From contig JAEYOY010000070.1 in NCBI GenBank assembly GCA_023411215.1, positions 1-64,000 on the forward strand: a DNA stretch of 64,000 bases. Reading direction: 5' to 3'. The stretch is from Bacillota bacterium. GTDB lineage: Bacteria; Bacillota; Clostridia; Lachnospirales; Lachnospiraceae. This document shows, piece after piece, positions 63,001 to 64,000 of this stretch. Below the pieces are notes generated by a model. That model worked only from the letters and a program-made list of their open reading frames with translations. It was not told where the DNA came from and did no database searches. Each line of letters starts with the position of its first letter. Positions within the stretch are counted from its first letter, which is position 1. Both the position numbers and the translations under genes were made by a program.

Positions 63001-64000
63001 GACTCCTTTCCCTAGGAGGCTCTGCCTCCACAAGAGCAAAATCAACGGTACGTAGAATCTTATCGGCATTCACCACCTCAACCGTAACCATCTGCCCCAA
63101 CTTATATGTTTTTTTGGTATGCTCTCCGATCATTTGGTAACGTTCTTCATCATAGATGTAATAATCATCATCCATCTCACTGACTCGAATCATTCCCTCG
63201 ATCGTATTCGGTAGTTCCACATACATTCCCCAGGAGGTAACTCCTGAGATTACACCTTCAAAGGTCTCGCCGATATGATCCATCATATATTCTACCTTCT
63301 TCAGCTTCTCTACCTCACGCTCTGCCTCCTCAGCACGGCGCTCGGTCTTACTGGAATGGTTGGCTACCTCGAAGAGAATCTTCTCATAATGCTGAACTCT
63401 CTTCTCTCCCAGCTTGCCGTTCAGATTCTCCTTGATAATTCTGTGTATCTGAAGATCAGGATACCTTCGAATTGGAGAGGTAAAATGACAGTAATACTTA
63501 GCAGATAATCCAAAATGACCTGTATTGACCACCGTATACTTCGCCTGTTTCATAGACCGAAGGGTTAATCGACTGATCAACGCTTCCTCCGGGGTATCCT
63601 CCACCTTGATTAAAAGCTTCTGCAGTTCCTTTGGATGAATCTCCTCCTGCCCTAGCTTTATACTATAACCAAAATTGTTGATAAAAATAGCCAGCCTCTT
63701 AATCTTCTCTTCATCCGGATTATCATGAGTACGATATACGAAGGGAATTTCCTGCCAGAAGAAATCTTCTGCAATGGTCTCATTGGCGATCAGCATGAAC
63801 TCTTCGATAATCTTAGTTGCTTTATTTCTCTCATAGGGCTTGATCTCAACCGGTTTACCCAGCTTATCCACAATAATCTTACTCTCCGGGAAGTCAAAAT
63901 TAATAGAGCCTCTCTTATGTCTGCGAGCTCGAAGCACCTCTGCTAATTCCTGCATCAGCATAAACATCGGAACCAGCGATTCGTATTCCTTCGTTACCTG
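62990..64000 (-). CDS. rnr: Ribonuclease R, C-terminal part (cut by window edge)
   Basis: At least 337 codons, open to the right edge. It starts inside the RNB catalytic domain (RRHKRGSINFDFPE, SAKYYCHFTSPIRRYPDLQIHRII) and ends with an S1 RNA-binding domain (about the last 85 residues: GETFEGVISGVTSWGMYVELPNTIEGMI). Degrades structured RNA 3' to 5' and works with tmRNA-SmpB on faulty messages. Precedes smpB with overlap. Confidence 0.95.
   Translation of the reverse strand, partial: QVTKEYESLVPMFMLMQELAEVLRARRHKRGSINFDFPESKIIVDKLGKPVEIKPYERNKATKIIEEFMLIANETIAEDFFWQEIPFVYRTHDNPDEEKIKRLAIFINNFGYSIKLGQEEIHPKELQKLLIKVEDTPEEALISRLTLRSMKQAKYTVVNTGHFGLSAKYYCHFTSPIRRYPDLQIHRIIKENLNGKLGEKRVQHYEKILFEVANHSSKTERRAEEAEREVEKLKKVEYMMDHIGETFEGVISGVTSWGMYVELPNTIEGMIRVSEMDDDYYIYDEERYQMIGEHTKKTYKLGQMVTVEVVNADKILRTVDFALVEAEPPRERSLEE

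Overview
The window looks like a chromosomal segment of a low-GC, anaerobic Gram-positive bacterium of the Clostridia, most likely Lachnospiraceae. The signs are purine-rich GGAGG ribosome-binding sites, several TTG starts, a 16S rRNA 5' end and leader of clostridial type at the left edge, a rubrerythrin and an EFR1-type flavodoxin-ferredoxin, a PadR/HAAS/DUF4097 module, XpaC-TelA, DUF4317, a tmRNA with tag ANNNYELAAA, and an Lpl/Ytc-type sugar ABC importer. I see no insertion sequence, prophage, tRNA or CRISPR array. Species is not determinable from what I can see.

Layout. 1-460: tandem promoters and leader of an rRNA operon running leftward out of the window. 475-10500 (minus): PH-domain protein, lipoprotein, two-component system, sugar-type oxidoreductase, acetyltransferases, a secreted anchored protein and rsgA, the last preceded by a leader with a 10-codon ORF and two terminators (10650-10964). 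11200-21650: YitT membrane protein, DUF2935, an atypical Fpg-like protein, TspO-like protein, rubrerythrin, VanY-type peptidase, secreted CAP protein, split chromate-type transporter, MGMT-type protein, DUF4317. 22000-24600: a group of very small proteins plus DUF2971. 24800-36100: esterase, DbpA-type helicase, MerR/aldo-keto reductase pair, SbcCD nuclease, MFS exporter, CoA-type Nudix hydrolase.

36400-41600: a family 2 glycosidase with a divergent AraC regulator, a TIGR04076-GNAT fusion, a Crp-type regulator with a YczE-like membrane protein, and the stub of a HAD phosphatase gene. 41608-44348 is the most system-like accessory block: a PfkB sugar kinase, a macrodomain (ADP-ribose-binding) protein with a helical C-terminal extension, and a vWA protein, all in one direction. 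45150-50280: PadR with a HAAS/solenoid protein, then XpaC-TelA on the other strand. 50490-53000: EFR1 redox protein, SRPBCC protein, DUF421-DUF4363 membrane pair.

53324-60267 is a leftward sugar-uptake and metabolism cluster (two permeases, a binding lipoprotein, an AraC regulator and two Gfo/Idh/MocA oxidoreductases). The right end carries the ribosome-rescue set rnr-smpB-(CHAP/Ig-like secreted protein)-ssrA, all leftward; rnr is cut by the window edge.

Between genes there are two small families of dispersed hairpin repeats (35417/47308 and 21899/25848) that no gene explains. All functional calls rest on motifs read by eye; no database search was possible.
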